A DNA stretch of 64,000 bases from Paramyrothecium sp. XJ0827 (lineage: Eukaryota > Ascomycota > Sordariomycetes > Hypocreales > Stachybotryaceae). The stretch covers positions 5,704,001 through 5,768,000 of the forward strand of contig JAJFPB010000001.1 in assembly GCA_020881915.1 (NCBI GenBank), in the 5' to 3' direction. The position numbers and the translations under genes were made by a program. Every line of letters begins with the position of its first letter. The stretch's first letter is position 1. Below are positions 35,104 to 46,900 of this stretch, piece after piece. The notes beneath the pieces are model-generated. The model was not told the DNA's origin, ran no database searches, and saw only the letters and a list, made by a program, of their open reading frames with translations.

Positions 35104-37135
35104 ATGGCCTCAGGGCCTAACGACGACGTTGTCGATGCTGCCCCTGCATCATCACTTCCGCTTCATGCTGCTGCGGGCAATACCCCCGACGCGGGCTCGA
35201 CTCCTGCCGATGGTGAAACGGCGGCAGCAAGCGGGAGCAGCAGCGGAGGGGGCGGCGTCAAGCGGGAGGCATCAGCAGCCACAACAGATGGTGATGATCC
35301 TTTCAATAAGAAGAAGAAAAAGACGGGGCCTGGAAGCAGGGGCGTCGCCAATCTCACGCCGGAACAGTTGGCAAAGAAGCGTGCCAATGGTAAGTCGTTA
35401 CTCCGTATGATTCACACAGAGGATCATCATTCTTACCGAATGCTCTTGCTTTTGCCCACCATCACCTGATCATGCACAAGCTGATCCGCCATTGGTGCTG
35501 CACCTTTCCGTATCACCTCCTGTATCACATCACATTCAACCTATTCTTGCCTGCAGGCACCGCCGCACTGAGCATGCTCACTACCATACCCCGGCGCCCT
35601 GGCTGGTGGCACCTGTCGTCCGTCCTTATCTTCGTTCTTGTGTCACTTTCATCTGCGGCGAAATTGCCCATGCTGACCTCTTTCTCCACTGGCTATCAGA
35701 TCGCGAAGCTCAGCGGGCCATCCGCGAGCGCACGAAGAATCAGATCGAGACCCTCGAGCGCCGCATTCGGGAGCTGACGAGCCAGCAGCCCTACCAGGAG
35801 CTTCAGGCTGTCTTGAAAGCTAAGGAACTGGTCGAGCAAGAGAATGCCGAGATTAAACGCAGGTTAGCCGGCATCGTTGGCATGTTACAATCATTGACCG
35901 GAACAAGTAAGTGGAAGTGCATATGCAGAAACTGCGCGTGGCAGTTGCTCATTCTCAAGACTAGCTAATAGCCGCTTGCCTTAGGTCCAGATAATCCATT
36001 CGCATCGCCTTCACAGGCCTATGTTTCACACATTCAGCCTCCCGGTCCTTCCCTCAGCATCCCGAATACCTCAACACCAACCAGCACCGCCTCTCCCGCA
36101 AGCTACGAGAACTATCCGCAGACAGCCGTCCAGAACGGCGGTGAACAGACCCGGATGCAACTTAATCAGCAGCGGCATGACCTGCGACACGGGCTCGAGA
36201 TGGGTCCAGAGAGGTTGGGTCTCGATTTCTTGTTGGACTCAAATCAGCGCGTCAACAAAATCAGAAGCGGCTCTAGTGGTGCGCAGGACACTCCCCGTTT
36301 CCAGCATGTCCCAATGAAGCATGACTGGACAGCCATAAGTACCAATGATCATTCCCTCAGAGGCCGGTCCAGCAATTGGACGTCGCCTTCTCGTCCGGAG
36401 GCCGTGCCACTAGACTCGCCTGGAGCTCGCGATAACACGGCCAATTTTTCTGTGCCCGTCAAGAACAGTCCTCCGACATGCCCACTGGACTCGCTTCTGC
36501 TTGACTTCCTCAGCGAGCGCCGCCAGCGTGCTGCTGAAGGCTTGCCTGTTCACGAAGTGGTTGGGCCTAGATATCCCTCCGTATCCTCGCTCCTCAATCC
36601 AGCCAACAGTGCCTATAGCCATCCGCTGTCCAAGGTGTTTACGGACATCTTGGCTACATTCCCCGACATTTCCACACTACCCGAACGCGTTGCCGTCTTG
36701 TATGTCATGTTCCTGCTCATGCGCTGGCAAATATCGCCAACTCAAGAGAACTACGATCGCCTCCCTGAGTGGATGACGCCCACGGCAAGCCAACTCGTCA
36801 CCCCCCACGCGGCTTGGATTGATCATTTACCGTTTCCACGCATGCGTGAGAAGTTGATTCGTGTGTACAACCCCTCCGAGTATTTATTCGATAATTTCTT
36901 CATACCGTTTACGACAACTTTACGCCTCAGCTGGCCGTACGAGGAAACGGATACCCTTCTCCAGAATCCAGATACCGAGGAACTCATGATCAATCCAGTC
37001 TTTGAGCGTCACCTACGTAACCTCGACAACTGGAAGCTCGGCGAGGCTTTCGCCAAAGCCTTCCCAGCACTTGCCGACACGTGTAATCTGGACCTTAGCA
37101 TATCACCACACAGCCGAAAGAAGGCTCGTCGATAG
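35104..37135 (+). CDS. bZIP transcription factor with C-terminal DUF3425 domain
   Basis: A sequence-specific nuclear transcription factor. Exons are 35104-35389, 35700-35906 and 35985-37135, giving 547 residues. The disordered N-terminus is Ala/Ser/Gly-rich and ends in a basic patch (DPFNKKKKKTGPGSRG). The bZIP basic region spans the first intron: KKRAN (to residue 95) joins DREAQRAIRERTKNQIETLE, followed by a short zipper with coiled coil. A Pro/Ser/Thr linker leads to the DUF3425 region (about 330-500, with CPLDSLLLDFLSERRQRAAE and DHLPFPRMREKLIRVYNP). This bZIP-DUF3425 arrangement is expanded in filamentous ascomycetes, and targets are mostly unknown. The 310-bp first intron is unusually long here; branch gctgacc and acceptor atcag restore the frame. 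Confidence 0.9.
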
Positions 37136-37947
37136 GAGCTGTCTAGGTCAATCCCCGATAGCTCTTGTGGGAAAACTCGGACCCGTTTCGAGTGCGCATA
37201 GGGCCCTCTTAATGGTAGTGTCTAATACAAAGATATGGATTAATCCATGTCACAAAAAACGTATAATGGAATACTCAAATATTCTTGTAACATGTCGAGT
37301 CGCGGCCGAAGTTGTGTGATTGGACTCTACAACATCCTCGCAACTGCCGTTTGGCCGTGTATGTTCAGTCCTGGGCGATGAATTGGGGCAAAGGCGTGTT
37401 GTAATGGGAATAACGGGCGTTCCGGCCTCGTGTTGTGTGACTTGACGTCACCAAATGTATTTTGTCTTCTGCACATGCAAAGCTTGCTCTATACGCCGGA
37501 TGACGATGACGATGGATAAAAAAAAGTTCACATCCCTTTCTTCTCTGAAACTCTTGCCAGCCTAGCTCAGTATGGGTAATGACATCACTTGAAACCCTCA
37601 TAGTGGCTGCCCCTTATGTGTAAACTTGTGTGAGAGTTGCCTGGTGAAGGTATATACAGGCGCTTGCGCGCAATGACACGAGCGTCGCGGCATCCCTCCC
37701 CTCCCTCTGTTCTAGTTCTCTTTTGACTCTGTGAGATGTTATAAGAGGAAAGCTAAAAGGGCGCAAGCTCTTTTATGGGTGCCCTGTAGCGTATTGAAGA
37801 TTGATGGTCAATATCGAGAGTGGCCAGTGTTTGCCGGCGAACATTAAACCCAATGTCGCATCGAGGTTACTTTGATGTCATATGTTAAGCTTCTGGCCTG
37901 ATAGCCTGGCCGGGCTGCCGCGCCGAACCGTATCGAGTCGAATCGGA
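37136..37947. other. Convergent 3' region between the bZIP and DCAF4-like genes
   Basis: No gene seen. It presumably holds the two 3' UTRs, since both genes end toward this stretch. Confidence 0.5.
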
Positions 37948-39717
37948 TCAAGCCTCGTCGCCCAGTGCCAGCGTGCCGTAGGAAAACTTTCTGAGGAACG
38001 GGCCCTCGCCGACGAACAGGCTCGGCATCTTCTCCCGCGGAAGCCGCTGGAACATGAGCGCCTTGATGGGCGTGTCGGTCTTGACGCGCGCCACGGCGCT
38101 CGAGGGCAGCGGCGTGCCGGAGCGCAGCGAGAAGAGCTTGACGGTGCCGTCGTCGTGCGCTGCGGCCACGGCGCCCAGCTCCACGCTGACGTCCCAGCCA
38201 GTGTGGAAGTGCGCCTCGTTGCGATAGCCGGGGAAGTGAAGCAGCGGAACGGTGCTGTTTGGGTTTGGTTTATGGGCAGGAGTATTGCTGCCGCTGTTGT
38301 TGTTACCCCGAGCAGTCGGGTAAGAGAAGTAGCGCATATCGTAGAGGGCCATGTTGTTCCTAAGTCCGGCAACGAGGAACTGGTGCTCGTTTATGCTGCG
38401 CAGGTGTGCGATGGAGCTGGCGTGCCGTATGTACCGCCACTCAGTCTCGGGCGTGCGCAGGTCGGTGATCCAGACCCGGGGCTGGCGACCGCCCGCGATG
38501 AGGACGTTGTGATTCCCGTGCATAAAGTCCTGGTCGAAGATCTCCTGGGGAAGCGGCGCGTCCTTGGACGGCTTCTTGGGGGCGATCCACGCCATAGTCT
38601 CGTTGGAGCGCACGCGCAGGATGCCGGCGTTGGTACCGATGACGCAGAGCAGGTCCGACGAGGCCGGGGCGGGCGTGCTCTGGTGGACGAGCCACTCGTC
38701 CCGTAGACGATGGCGGATGGATAGTCTTTGGTAATGGTTCGCTACTGGCTGTCAGCGACACGTCACGAACGGCACAGCACTGGTGTAGATGAAGGGTGTC
38801 GACGTACTCTCGCCCAGCAGCCAGAGCGGCCGGTCGTCCTCAGCGAAGGTGACGGGCGGAGAAAAGAAGTAAAGCCCGCAGCTATGATCGGGTTCGCGCG
38901 ATGTCAAGAGGATTTTGTGGGATGCCTCGTGGTACTTGATAGAGGACATCTGTGGACATCTGATCATTTCCGTACGGAAGGACAGGGCCCTCCCTGATGA
39001 TGCTGTGGCCTCCCGGGAGAAATGAACGCTGTTTTCAAGTCAGCCAACACATCTCGGCATGTGAATCGGGCGTGCTCGTCAGCCGTACTTTTCGTTCTCA
39101 TCCGTCGGGACGTATGTCCCAACCAGGGTCTCCTCATCCAACGCTGTAGGAAGGCTTGTCAGCTTCCTTCAAACGCTCGATCACCAGAACTAGAACTCAC
39201 TAGCATACGCGACGCCCAGCCCAGTCTTCACATCCTCGCCGCCAACGTAGAAGCACGGCATGTTCGCGTACCTCGACCGTGCGAAGCTCGGAACAAACGG
39301 AATGTGCCCCTTGCCCACAAGTCCGGCCGCCCACGCCAACGCGCCAACGTCCACATCCTCTGAGCGGCCAAAACCGGGCTCTGCTACCCTCCTCAGCGCC
39401 AATTCTCTCGCCAACAGACCAGAGGTCACGAGATCTCTCCGCAGGCCGTGTCGCTTGACATGATTCCGCACCAGATATGCCCGCTCTCGCACGGCCTGGC
39501 TTGCTCTGTCCTCGATGCGACGCTTCTTGACAGCTTCAGAAGTCCAACCCGCTGCCGCAGGCGTTGCATTGTGCGCCTTCTGGATCTTAAAGTACTTCCC
39601 CTTTTGAGCGTCTAAGCACAAATCGAGTTAGCACAGCACTCTAAGTAGCTGGTTGAGTAAGAAGGGCAGAGCAAACGACCACTTACCGAAGTAGTAGCCA
39701 GGGATTTCGCGGTGCAT
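37948..39717 (-). CDS. DCAF4-like WD40 repeat protein
   Basis: A WD40 beta-propeller protein resembling DCAF4 (WDR21), a substrate receptor of CUL4-DDB1 ubiquitin ligases. On the minus strand the exons are 39717-39687, 39611-39201, 39143-39089, 39028-38808 and 38741-37948, giving 503 residues. All four introns are 57-75 bp with gt/ag ends. The N-terminus MHREIPGYYFDAQKGKYFKI matches the DCAF4 opening (IPG-x-Y-x-D...KYF). A basic helix follows (VKKRRIEDRASQAVRERA), then blades including SREPDHSCGLYFFSPP, LLCVIGTNAGILRVRSNE, WITDLRTPETEW and AAAHDDGTVKLFSLRSGTPL. The last blade ends near LRKFSYGTLALGDEA. A ligase role is family inference; I see no decisive DDB1-binding motif. A CACGTG site lies about 213 bp upstream. 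Confidence 0.82.
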
Positions 39718-40341
39718 GTTTGCGACCACAGCTTCAATCCAATCCCCAGTATAGAAGAGCTCGTGCAGTCACGGGTGAAACAACCTTCCGCAAAGATTAG
39801 CGGATGGAGCATTCAACCATGATCTCAGTTCAGGGCCCAGGTATTGTCATGGTGAATTCATCGAAGACTGTGAGTGCTTGATGTCATGAAAGCGTCAATC
39901 TGAGGTTGGTGGTAGCTTGAGTGACAGGTCACGTGATAGAAAGCCGACCTTAACATCGACCGGAAATAAAGAAGCAACGCGAATCGAATATGATCAGAAA
40001 ATGGGCGGTTGGATTTACGTCGCTGAAAAACTTGACTGGCTCAACTCGGCGCTTTGCTTTGTCTCACTTTTTTTATCACACCTTCACTGGTTGAGGTCAA
40101 TCCGCGGAAACAACCGTACGAAAACAAGCACCGAACACATGTAGAACGCTTGGTATTATTTTAGTTTTACTTTATTTATTAGTTTGTCTAGAAGACAGAA
40201 CCTCTAGGGATATGAAAAGTCTCCTCCTCATTCACTCCAGACGCGTCAATGCTCAGATAAGAGTCATACAATGCAAATTTAAACAACGTGAAGGAAAGAG
40301 GACAGGCAGCCGTGGGCCATGTTGGGTATGTAAGGGCTTAT
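39718..40341. other. Region between the DCAF4-like promoter and PMA1 3' end
   Basis: No gene seen. It contains the core promoter of the minus-strand DCAF4-like gene, including GTCACGTGA (CACGTG at 39930-39935), and the 3' UTR of PMA1. Confidence 0.55.
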
Positions 40342-43300
40342 TTACGACGACTTCTCGTGCTGGGTGGAGACACGCTGGAGAGAGACGACTAAGATGAGAG
40401 TTAGTTATCATGTGCAAGACAGAGTGATAGAGAGGGTACATACCGAAATCTTCAAGCGAACGCTGCTTCTGGTTCTGCTTGATGGACTTGCCGTGCATCA
40501 GGTTGTCGAAGGCAGCGCTGCCCTGCATGAAGTAGTAAAGACCACCCATGATGGCGAAGACACCGAAGGAGAAGATCCAGATACGAACAACGGCGACGAT
40601 GCTGGTCTGCTCACCGCCCTCGAACCAACCGAAGAGACAGAAGAAGGTGGCGAGGATGTCGACGACCAGGATAGCACCGCTGAGCTGCCACGAAGGGATG
40701 GAAGACCAGAAGGGACCGTTGGCACGGGTGATGAAGATCAGCCAGTTCTCAGTGAGGGAGATCTCGAGGAAGAGAACCTCATCGATGTTACCGAAGTTCT
40801 GGACGATACCACCATCGGCACCACCAACGTACATGGTGGTCAGGGCAATCCAGGTACCAATAGCCAGAACGACACCGAGGAGGACGGACATACCCCAGAG
40901 CTTGGGCAGGTTCCACTTGACGGGGGTCTGAGAGAAAGGAGCGTTGTCGTAAGCGATAGCCAGGGTAGCGATATCAGCGAAAATGGCGATGAAGACGACG
41001 AGGTTGATGTTCAAGCTGCGGTTCAGGATAGCGACCCAGAGACCAAGGAAGATCTCCATGTGCAGGGACAGGGCGATACGGTAGACGACGTAGGCGTACA
41101 TGCGGTGGAAAATCTGGCGAGAAGTCTTCAGGGCATCGATGATGGCACCCAGACCAGGAGCAAGGAAGACGATATCGGCGGCAGAGCGGGCAGCATCAGA
41201 AGCGCCCTCGACAGCAATACCAGTGTCAGCCTTCTTCAGCGAGGGGGCATCGTTGACACCGTCACCAGTCATGGCAACGAGGTAGCCACGCTGCTGGAGA
41301 ATCTCGACGACGGAGTACTTGTGCTGGGGGAAGACCTCGGCGAAACCATCAGCAGCCTCGACGAAATCGTAGACCTCGGAACCGGGCATGTCACCACCGC
41401 CACCAAGACCAAGACGCTCAGCGTTGTAGACGTTGGTGCCGAGACCGAGCTGGCGAGAAGTCTCACGGGCAATACCGACGGCGTCACCAGTCAACATCTT
41501 AATGGAGAGACCGAGAATCTTGGCTTCGTTGATGGTGCGGGCAGTGTCGTAACGAGGGGGGTCAGAGCAAGGCATGATACCAAGAATCTCCCAAGCACCC
41601 TCACCACGCTTGCGGGCAACACCAAGGGAACGGAAACCACGGGTAGCGAACTCAGCGACGCAGTTCTTGTAGGCCTTGTCAATCTCATCGGGGATGGGGT
41701 GGTCCTCCTCGACAGTCTTCAGGACGAACAGAGGAGCACCCTTGACACAGGTGATGCGCTCACCCTGGGGAGACTCAACAACAGCCTGGACCTTCTTGGA
41801 GACGGGGTCGAAGGGGTGGAACTCGAGGACCTTGTACTTGGACAGAACAGACTTGGCGCGAGGGTAGTACTTCAGGGCCTTGAGGAAAGCCTTGTCGATG
41901 GCATCGATACCCTTCTTCTTGCGGGAAGCGGCCAAGCAGGCAGTAAGCATCAGGTCATCGGGGTCAACACCCTCGACAGTGTAGGGCTCAGAAAGAGACA
42001 GCTTGTTCTTGGTCAGGGTACCAGTCTTGTCGGAGCAGAGAATCTCGACACCAGCCAGGGACTCAATAGCGCTGAGCTTCTGGACGATAGCCTTCTTCTT
42101 GGCGAGGTAGGCAGCACCGACAGCCATGGTGGTGGTGACGACGGCGGGAAGACCGACGGGGACACCGACAATGGTGATAGCCAAGGTGAAGCTGAGGATC
42201 TCGACAATAGGGTTGGAACGGTAGAAGGACGAAACCCAGACGACAAGGAGGGTCACGATGACGAGGATCAGCAGAATTGTACCGATGCCGTTGAGAACCT
42301 CAGTGAAGTGACCAGTGCCGCCAGCGGACTGGGAGACCAGGGCAGCGGCGCGACCGACGAAGGTGTTGTCACCAGTGGCGGTGACGACGACGAAGGCCTC
42401 ACCACGCTTGACAGCGGAAGAAGCAAAGCAGTTGTCGCCCTTGTGCTTGTCGACAGCGAGCGACTCACCGGTGATGGCGGACTGATCGACCTGAAGGAAG
42501 GCATCCTCGGTAACAATGCGGCCATCGGCGGGAATAATGGTACCCTTTCGACTGAGTTAGTATGCTACTTGGTTGGGTGGCTGACCGAGAGCAACACTAA
42601 AAAAGTGAATGCTCTTGGCTAGGGAGATAACTCACCTCCTCGACCTGAAGGATATCACCGGGAACGACCTCGGGGGCCTCAATCTCCTTGAGGGTGCCGT
42701 CACGGAGGACGACAGCCTTGAGAGCAAGAGTCTTCTTCAATTCCTCGACGATGGAACCGGCCTGGTATTCCTGGATGAAACCGACGCAGGCGTTGAGCAG
42801 GAGCAGGGCGCAAATAACACCGAAATCGACCCAATCCTCGAGACCGGCGGCCAAAACAGCGGCAGCCTATAGTAAGACGGTACTGGTTAGCGTATTGCAT
42901 CTCATAATTTAGGCCTTTTCTCAATTGACGCGTGAGTTTCGAAACAGTGGGGGCCGCTAGAACAAAGCGGGTGGATCAGTCTCCACCTGGGTGTCCACTG
43001 GCTCGTCCAGTCGAAAGAGCCAATTGCTCTGCGCGACCGAGCTCATGTGGAGCAGGTAATCTGCGACCAGAAACCGCGCAGCAAAAAAAACAAGACGAAG
43101 GGGGAAAAAGGAAGAACAGAGCATGGGCCAACCGAGCAGTGGATGGCTGTCACGCCCCACCCCCCAGAACAGGCAAGAGTAGGGAAATGAGCAAAACAAA
43201 CCGAGTATGCGGCGAGTCGCACCCCCCGGGATGTTTCGCGCATACAGCGACAAGACAAAGACGAACGCCAAAAAGAAAGGAAACAAGAGATATGGTATAC

Positions 43301-43718
43301 TCACAATCATGACGTATTGGATAGGACCAATGAAGAAGGAGAAGAACTTGAGAATCAGGTTCTCCTTCTCCTCCTTCATCTGGTTGAGACCGTACTTGCG
43401 ACGACGAGCGACGACCTCGGCCTCAGTAAGACCAAGACGGCTGTCAGTCTGGAGCATGTCCTCGGGGACGGTGCGGAAACCAGTGGTGGTCTCCTCCTCC
43501 TCTTCCTCGACATCGTGACCATCCTGGGACTCGAGATCCTCAATCAGGGCGTCAATGTCCTCATCTTCCTCCTCGTCCTCGACGGGGGCAGCCTTTTCCT
43601 TGGTGGCAGGGACAGCCTCGGTAGCGGGGGCACCGTGGGCGACCTTCTCGTTGTTGAAGCCACCAGACTCAATGTTGGTGTCCAGCGCAGGAGCGCCGGC
43701 AGCCCGGTTATCAGCCAT
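40342..43718 (-). CDS. PMA1: Plasma-membrane H+-ATPase (P3A-type)
   Basis: The main proton pump of the cell surface; it sets membrane potential, drives nutrient uptake and keeps the cytosol near neutral. On the minus strand the exons are 43718-43305, 42866-42636, 42544-40444 and 40388-40342, giving 930 residues. The acidic N-terminal cytosolic domain precedes the first membrane helices (GPIQYVMI joined to [12 protein letters not shown]). Then come the actuator domain ([17 protein letters not shown]), the phosphorylation loop [10 protein letters not shown] with Asp387, the nucleotide domain ([15 protein letters not shown]), and the hinge [20 protein letters not shown]. Helices continue to the autoinhibitory tail RSLEDF joined to [15 protein letters not shown], whose Ser-Thr pair is the glucose-responsive phosphosite in yeast. 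Introns are 438, 91 and 55 bp. Codon bias is extreme. A TATA-like element is at 43941-43948. Confidence 0.97.
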
Positions 43719-43950
43719 GGCGAAGAGAGCTTTTGGTGTGTTTTTTGGTGTAGAAAAGTAGAAGTAGAAAAGGTAGAAAAGAAGGGGAAAAAACTTCTAG
43801 GGCAATCGGTAGAAATGCCGCGTCTGCTGCTCACAATCTGGGAGCGACCTAGGCTTGAAGTACGCCTTTAGGGTCAGGAGTGAATGAGGTTGAGGGGAGA
43901 GGGAGAGGTAGTGTCGAGCACCACACGAAAGGTAGGGACGCTTATATGAG
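43719..43950 (-). promoter_or_regulatory. PMA1 core promoter and 5' leader
   Basis: Read on the minus strand, CATATAAG at 43948-43941 is followed by a CT-rich stretch (about 43925-43870) and a leader rich in CTTTTCTAC repeats up to the ATG at 43718. Start-site position (about 43.9 kb) is inferred from this layout only. Confidence 0.5.
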
Positions 43951-46900
43951 ATGCATTCGTGGGTGAAGAGAAAAGGAAGAGAGAAGAGGTATCGGAGATG
44001 GGTTGGAGCTACTATTTGAATGAGCAGGCGATTTCTGGGAGCAGCCGCGAGCTTACCTGCGCCGTGCGAACCTACCGGTGCTCAGACTGGGGGGCCCTTG
44101 GACCCAAACAACCAGAGATGGAGGGCGTGGGTCCAAGCACCGTACGAATTGGAAATGCTCCACACGGCTCCGCCCCGAGGATGAGGCGAAAGGGACCAGG
44201 CCAGAGCAACGAGAGGGAACCTCCAGGGCGACGGGCGACAGCAGGCGAACAGAAGCGCGAAAAAAAATTTCTCCGCTAGGCTAGGCCAGGCACTTGGACA
44301 CTCCCCAATCCAGTTTCTTCAGAGGCCGCGCTGGAGCAACTGGAGACCAGCTAAAGCACGGGCGCTACGGGAAGTGCTTCTCCATCCATCCATCCATCCA
44401 TCCATCCATCCATCTGCCTGCCTGCCCATCCACTGTACCGTATCCTCCATCACTAGTACTGTCCGTGGTCTCGAGGTCTGTTCGGCGGATCGGCAACACA
44501 CCTTTTCACAGCACGGGAGAGACCGGCACATGAGGGGGGGGAGAAAGAAAAAAAAAACTGGCACGCACGGTAGCTTTGGCTGTACTGATGGGCAGCCCAG
44601 CACAGTGTCCGTACGATGGAGAAAATGGCCCAGCACGGTAACGTAAAAAATCTCATAAGGTCTCTCGCTACATTCGAGCTACCTGCCCGACTGGATTGCC
44701 GCCCGTACTAGGTACCCAGGGCTAAGTAAACAAGATTTTTTATCCCGCTCAGGCGCGATGGCTAGCTGGGTACGTACCTAGCTACGGCAGTCAAAGTACC
44801 CTTCCCTCAACCAGGGGCCACGCTCTTGGTCCGAGGACGATGGATTCGCCCTGGGGCCTGCTCCTAGAGAGGCTCGGTTTGTCCCTGTGGGCACTCTCTT
44901 GACTCTTGCTCAAGGAGCCTAGCAATGGCACCTTTCGGCCGCGACCCCTTGGCAGACAAGGGGGGCCCCTTCCCCATCCCCATATCGCCCGTCGGCGGTA
45001 CCTCGCTGTTCTGGCGGCATATTCTCAGGCACGGCTAGCTCAGGTACAGCAAGGTAAAGCCTACCTGGTTGGCGAGGTACCACCTTGATCAATCTGGGGC
45101 CAGGAAAACAGTCCATATCAGCGAGCAAACAAACACAACAAAAAAAGGCGCTTTTTGTTGTCGTCGCCGTGCATCATGTAGGGGCGCAGAGTTCTTTGCC
45201 GGTAGGTACCTTTACGGAGTCTATTGTACTTTGAACCTCCTGACCTTTGCCGAGTTGCTCCGATCGACTGTATACCCAAGGTAATCTTCAAAACGGAAAA
45301 GTCTGACCAGCTTTGCACTTGTCGCCTCTCGGTCAGAGAGAGACGGGGGCAAGATGGTTGCTTACACGGATTAGTGAGGCTTCCCTACGCCCCTTCGGAT
45401 CCATCTGCCCATTGCCCATCGTGAAATTGGGTGAGGGTTTTGTTGCTTTCGTTGTCCTGATCTGCCCCCCGGGTCCAAAATAATGGACAGCTCGCTGTGT
45501 CACCCGGCACCCGTGCCATGCTCGTGCCTAGTCTGGCGCCCTCTCCATGATCCATCCACCCATCATCCATTGATTCATTCAATCAACCACCCATGGCAAT
45601 CCTCCCCGGCACCCCCATGTCCAACCAGGGCTCGCTCGGGCCAGGGTCAGCAAGCAGCACAATCACCCCCCAGGAAGCGCGATCTTTCCAGGGCTAGCTG
45701 AGGCATTTTCCATGACCACCGAGGCCCCATGATGACGACACTGGCGCACCTTTCCTAGCGGTCAGTCTTTGGGGAACAAGTCAGTTGCTGGCCATCCCGC
45801 GGGACAGGCTGCATGGTGCTCTAAGGGTGCTGAGGATACACTTCGCATCTGACCAACTGGAGTCCTCGAATTACCTAAAATCTGGTATCTCTAACAGCCA
45901 ATTTGTTGCCTGGACCCCCGGCCCCAGCGGCAGCGCCGTTGTGACAGACAAGTCCCTCAAAGCGCAGCCAAACTGGCATGCCGATCCGGACACACCATGA
46001 TAGCCTGCTTTAGGGAATTTCTGAATGTGATCCTGATCCTTTCGGTGTAAGTCGCGGGTTGGGGGAAAGTTGCCATGCAGCACCGGATTCGTCTCTGTTC
46101 GCTGACGGCGCGCTCTTCTCGTCCTCAGGCTCGCGTTCACATAATTGCCGTCTACTTGGACATATGGTAGCCCCGGTTTGTACCGATTACTTTCACGACA
46201 GTACTATCCGCGGTTTCGCTTTGGTTCCTCGGAGTCATTACAGCCAACGCTTGGCCCAGGGCGGCCAGAGACACAGTCTGCTACTTTCGGACGCTACGAC
46301 TGAACCACCACTCGTGCGTTGTCTGAAAACGGTGGTTAAGGTTGCGCTCAAGCTTGTTCGGTGTCCCAGACATTTGCTGAGTTCTTTCCGTCCAGAAAGG
46401 GGCGATTCATGTCTCAGGATGGTGGTGCCGTTTGTAAGATCCATCCTCTTGTTCCGTCTTCAGACGACTCGACAAGCACAAGAGCCGTGGGTTTCGTGCT
46501 TCTCCATCCCTGCAAGTCGACTGCCGCTACGACTTTTCCCTCATTCGATTGTTGCCAAGAACCGGGCTTGCCCCGTCATGTCTTGTGTCGGGCATTGCGT
46601 TTGCGCAGAAGTTAGATGACATGTCCGCTGGACATATTGCGATCGATGCAGCTTCGCACGCCGAAGCAGGGCGACGCACTGAGAAATTAAATGTCGACAC
46701 TGCACCAGAGGCAATGCATATTCGGGCGGATCTGCGGGTGTCGGCAGGGAGCAGGTTCACTGGATGCAGAAACTGGCGCTGCACCACTCCACACTTGTGA
46801 ACGTCCTGGGGCTTCTAGCGGCTAGACGCACTACCTGTTCAATTAGCTCGCCTTGCTTGCGCAGCTACTGTAAGCCGGCCAATGGCGTTATCAGCAAAGA

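Noticed and set aside
40364..42622. A 752-codon open frame on the plus strand, antisense to PMA1
   Set aside because: It mirrors PMA1. Strong codon bias avoids TTA, CTA and TCA, which are the reverse complements of stop codons, so long antisense frames arise for free. The predicted protein is Asp/Glu/Gly/Leu-rich with no domain.
46059..46619. A 186-codon plus-strand frame upstream of PMA1
   Set aside because: No domain, Cys/Arg/Ser-rich and irregular; overlapped by equally long nonsense frames.
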